Below, piece by piece: positions 62,947 to 64,000 of a stretch of 64,000 nt of DNA (positions are counted from its first letter, which is position 1; each line of letters starts with the position of its first letter). The stretch is taken from NCBI RefSeq assembly GCF_003149515.1, contig NZ_CP029145.1:3844001-3908000 (forward strand), written 5' to 3'. The notes under the pieces are model-generated. The model did no database searches, had not been told where the DNA came from, and was given only the letters and a program-made list of their open reading frames with translations. The DNA is from Hymenobacter nivis (GTDB lineage Bacteria; Bacteroidota; Bacteroidia; Cytophagales; Hymenobacteraceae). The position numbers and the translations under genes are program-made.

Positions 62947-63738
62947 TCAGCGGCGCCGCACGGTGAAGCCCGTGAGCAGGCTGATGCGGACCCCACCGTT
63001 GCCGGGCACCACGGCCAGGTTGATGGGGAAGTTGATGCCGGCCTTGGTGCGGATGGACGCGCCCACGGCCAGCACGATGTTGGCCCCGATGGGCGTCAGG
63101 TTGGGGCCCAGGCCGAACTCGAACCCCTTGGGGCCCCGGATGCCCAGGATGCCGCTCACGCTCGGGATGAACTTGCCCTGCTCCAGGCCGCCCACCAGGG
63201 GCACGAACTCGACCAGGCCGGCCACGCCGTTGGGCAGGCGGAACAGGCGCGTTTCAAACTGCCACCCAAACTGCGTGAGGAAGGGGTTCAGGTCGTGGTA
63301 GCCTTCTTCCTGGCGGCCCCGCGCCAGGGGCCCGTTGGTGAGGAGGGTGATGCCCAGGCGCGGCCCGCCGAGGTGCACCTCGTCTTCGGCCAGCACCACG
63401 TCGCCGGTCACCACGGGGCCCGGCAGCGGGCCCGTGGCGGCGGCGGCGGCGGCGGCGGCCCGCGGCGCGGCCAGGTACGGGGCCCCCGGGGCGGGCGCGG
63501 CCCCAAACACCTCCTTGGCCCCGTTGGCGTAGCGAATCATGAACACCTCGGCCTTGTACACGCTGATGAGTGGGCCGTCGGGGTTGTCGGTGCGGCGAAA
63601 CTTGATTTCCAGGGGCGTGATTTCCAGGATTTTCACCTGCACCTCGTCGCCGTTGCGCTTGGTGAGCAGGTCTTGGGCGCGGGCCTGGCCAGCGGCCAGC
63701 AGCAGGGCCAGGGACAGGAAAAGTAGACGGAGCGGCAT
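62947..63738 (-). CDS. Secreted protein with YANG-KEV module and beta-barrel-like C terminus
   Basis: This encodes 263 residues from the ATG at 63738 (MPLRLLFLSLALLLAAGQ). The module VQVKILEITPLEIKFRRTD ... AEVFMIRYANGAKEVFGAAP parallels the preceding gene. An Ala-rich linker (encoded by a GCC/GCG-rich repeat tract) leads to a strand-rich region (GPKGFEFGLGPNLTPIGANI, GGVRISLLTGFTVRRR) that could be a small outer-membrane barrel. Function unknown. Confidence 0.78.
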   Translation of the reverse strand: MPLRLLFLSLALLLAAGQARAQDLLTKRNGDEVQVKILEITPLEIKFRRTDNPDGPLISVYKAEVFMIRYANGAKEVFGAAPAPGAPYLAAPRAAAAAAAATGPLPGPVVTGDVVLAEDEVHLGGPRLGITLLTNGPLARGRQEEGYHDLNPFLTQFGWQFETRLFRLPNGVAGLVEFVPLVGGLEQGKFIPSVSGILGIRGPKGFEFGLGPNLTPIGANIVLAVGASIRTKAGINFPINLAVVPGNGGVRISLLTGFTVRRR

Positions 63739-63960
63739 CGTGAAAAGGGTTTGGTGAGGCGATGGCTCAAAGGTGCGGGGCCCCGGGCCCGTACCGTTCA
63801 CCAAAAAATCAGGCCGTCAGACTTTTGCACCAGGTAATCATAGATAAAAGTCCTGTTGACTATCAGTGAGTTGAATAAATAATATCCGACATTTGGGTAA
63901 AGTGCTATATTACCGGGCCCCGGCGAAATCGGGCCTGGTTTTGCGCTTCCTTTGCAGCTC

Positions 63961-64000
63961 ATGGATGACCTCCGCACTGCCCTACTCACCCTCAGCCCCG
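63961..64000 (+). CDS. Start of a gene running past the right edge
   Basis: An ATG at 63961 opens a frame MDDLRTALLTLSP that is uninterrupted to the window end. Only 13 residues are visible, too few to identify. The upstream 220 bases include an AT-rich patch (63800-63910). Confidence 0.4.
   Translation, partial: MDDLRTALLTLSP

Overview
The window looks like chromosome from a high-GC member of the Bacteroidota, most likely Hymenobacter or a close relative (order Cytophagales). Evidence: a protein with a type IX secretion C-terminal sorting domain at the left edge, a SusC-like TonB-dependent receptor, bacillithiol genes (bshC, ytxJ), a fused alpha/beta 2-oxoacid dehydrogenase E1, TAnnTTTG-type promoter elements, and many short secreted or lipoprotein genes. 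No plasmid, phage, CRISPR, rRNA or tRNA signal was seen.

Layout. 1-9600: T9SS cargo protein, alpha/beta hydrolase, patatin/BamA-like outer-membrane phospholipase, a decayed DUF486 gene, an inward-rectifier K+ channel, an S1/P1-nuclease/phospholipase-C-like secreted enzyme with an IS5-family element just upstream of its start, then def. 9650-20700: ruvX, an IS1-family element, a C-terminal processing protease, secreted proteins, HMG-CoA reductase abutting a broken DUF3891 gene, a YihY/BrkB membrane protein, rlmN, a thioesterase, a frameshifted zinc-ribbon protein and mnmD. 20700-34300: zinc ribbon, DUF2157 and GDYXXLXY proteins, tonB-exbD, 5-formyl-THF cyclo-ligase, an orphan Imm50 immunity gene, bshC, rimO, an IS1-related MITE, a Uma2-type gene, pheS, three tandem paralogues of an unnamed small secreted family, and an M16 peptidase. 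34400-41900: a SusC-like receptor with a second IS1 copy six bases upstream of its start, the fused E1 gene carrying an in-frame palindromic repeat, then about 1.7 kb of dead toxin, immunity and hydrolase genes. 41900-53700: M28 peptidase, small basic secreted proteins, ytxJ, OsmC, lipA, a multiply broken MSEP-CTERM-like (exosortase N associated) gene, and two adjacent IS5-family elements. 53000-64000: DUF4136 lipoprotein, gcvP, a saccharopine/alanine-dehydrogenase-like enzyme, a beta-barrel protein, a GH130 gene split by an amber codon, a DnaQ-like exonuclease, tandem CsbD domains, and two paralogous secreted proteins.

Functional links. lipA supplies the lipoyl cofactor used by the E2 partner of the E1 enzyme and by the glycine cleavage system to which gcvP belongs. 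bshC makes bacillithiol and ytxJ probably works with it. tonB-exbD would energise receptors such as the SusC-like protein.

The most unusual feature is the amount of decay. At least ten genes are interrupted by nonsense codons, frameshifts or deletions. Alongside them are four IS copies, a MITE, and families of long palindromic repeats whose outer stems differ between copies yet stay self-complementary. I found no clear novel multi-gene effector system. The best candidates for undescribed biology are the palindromic repeat families (one inside a coding sequence), the IS1-related MITE and the TLSP-tailed secreted family.
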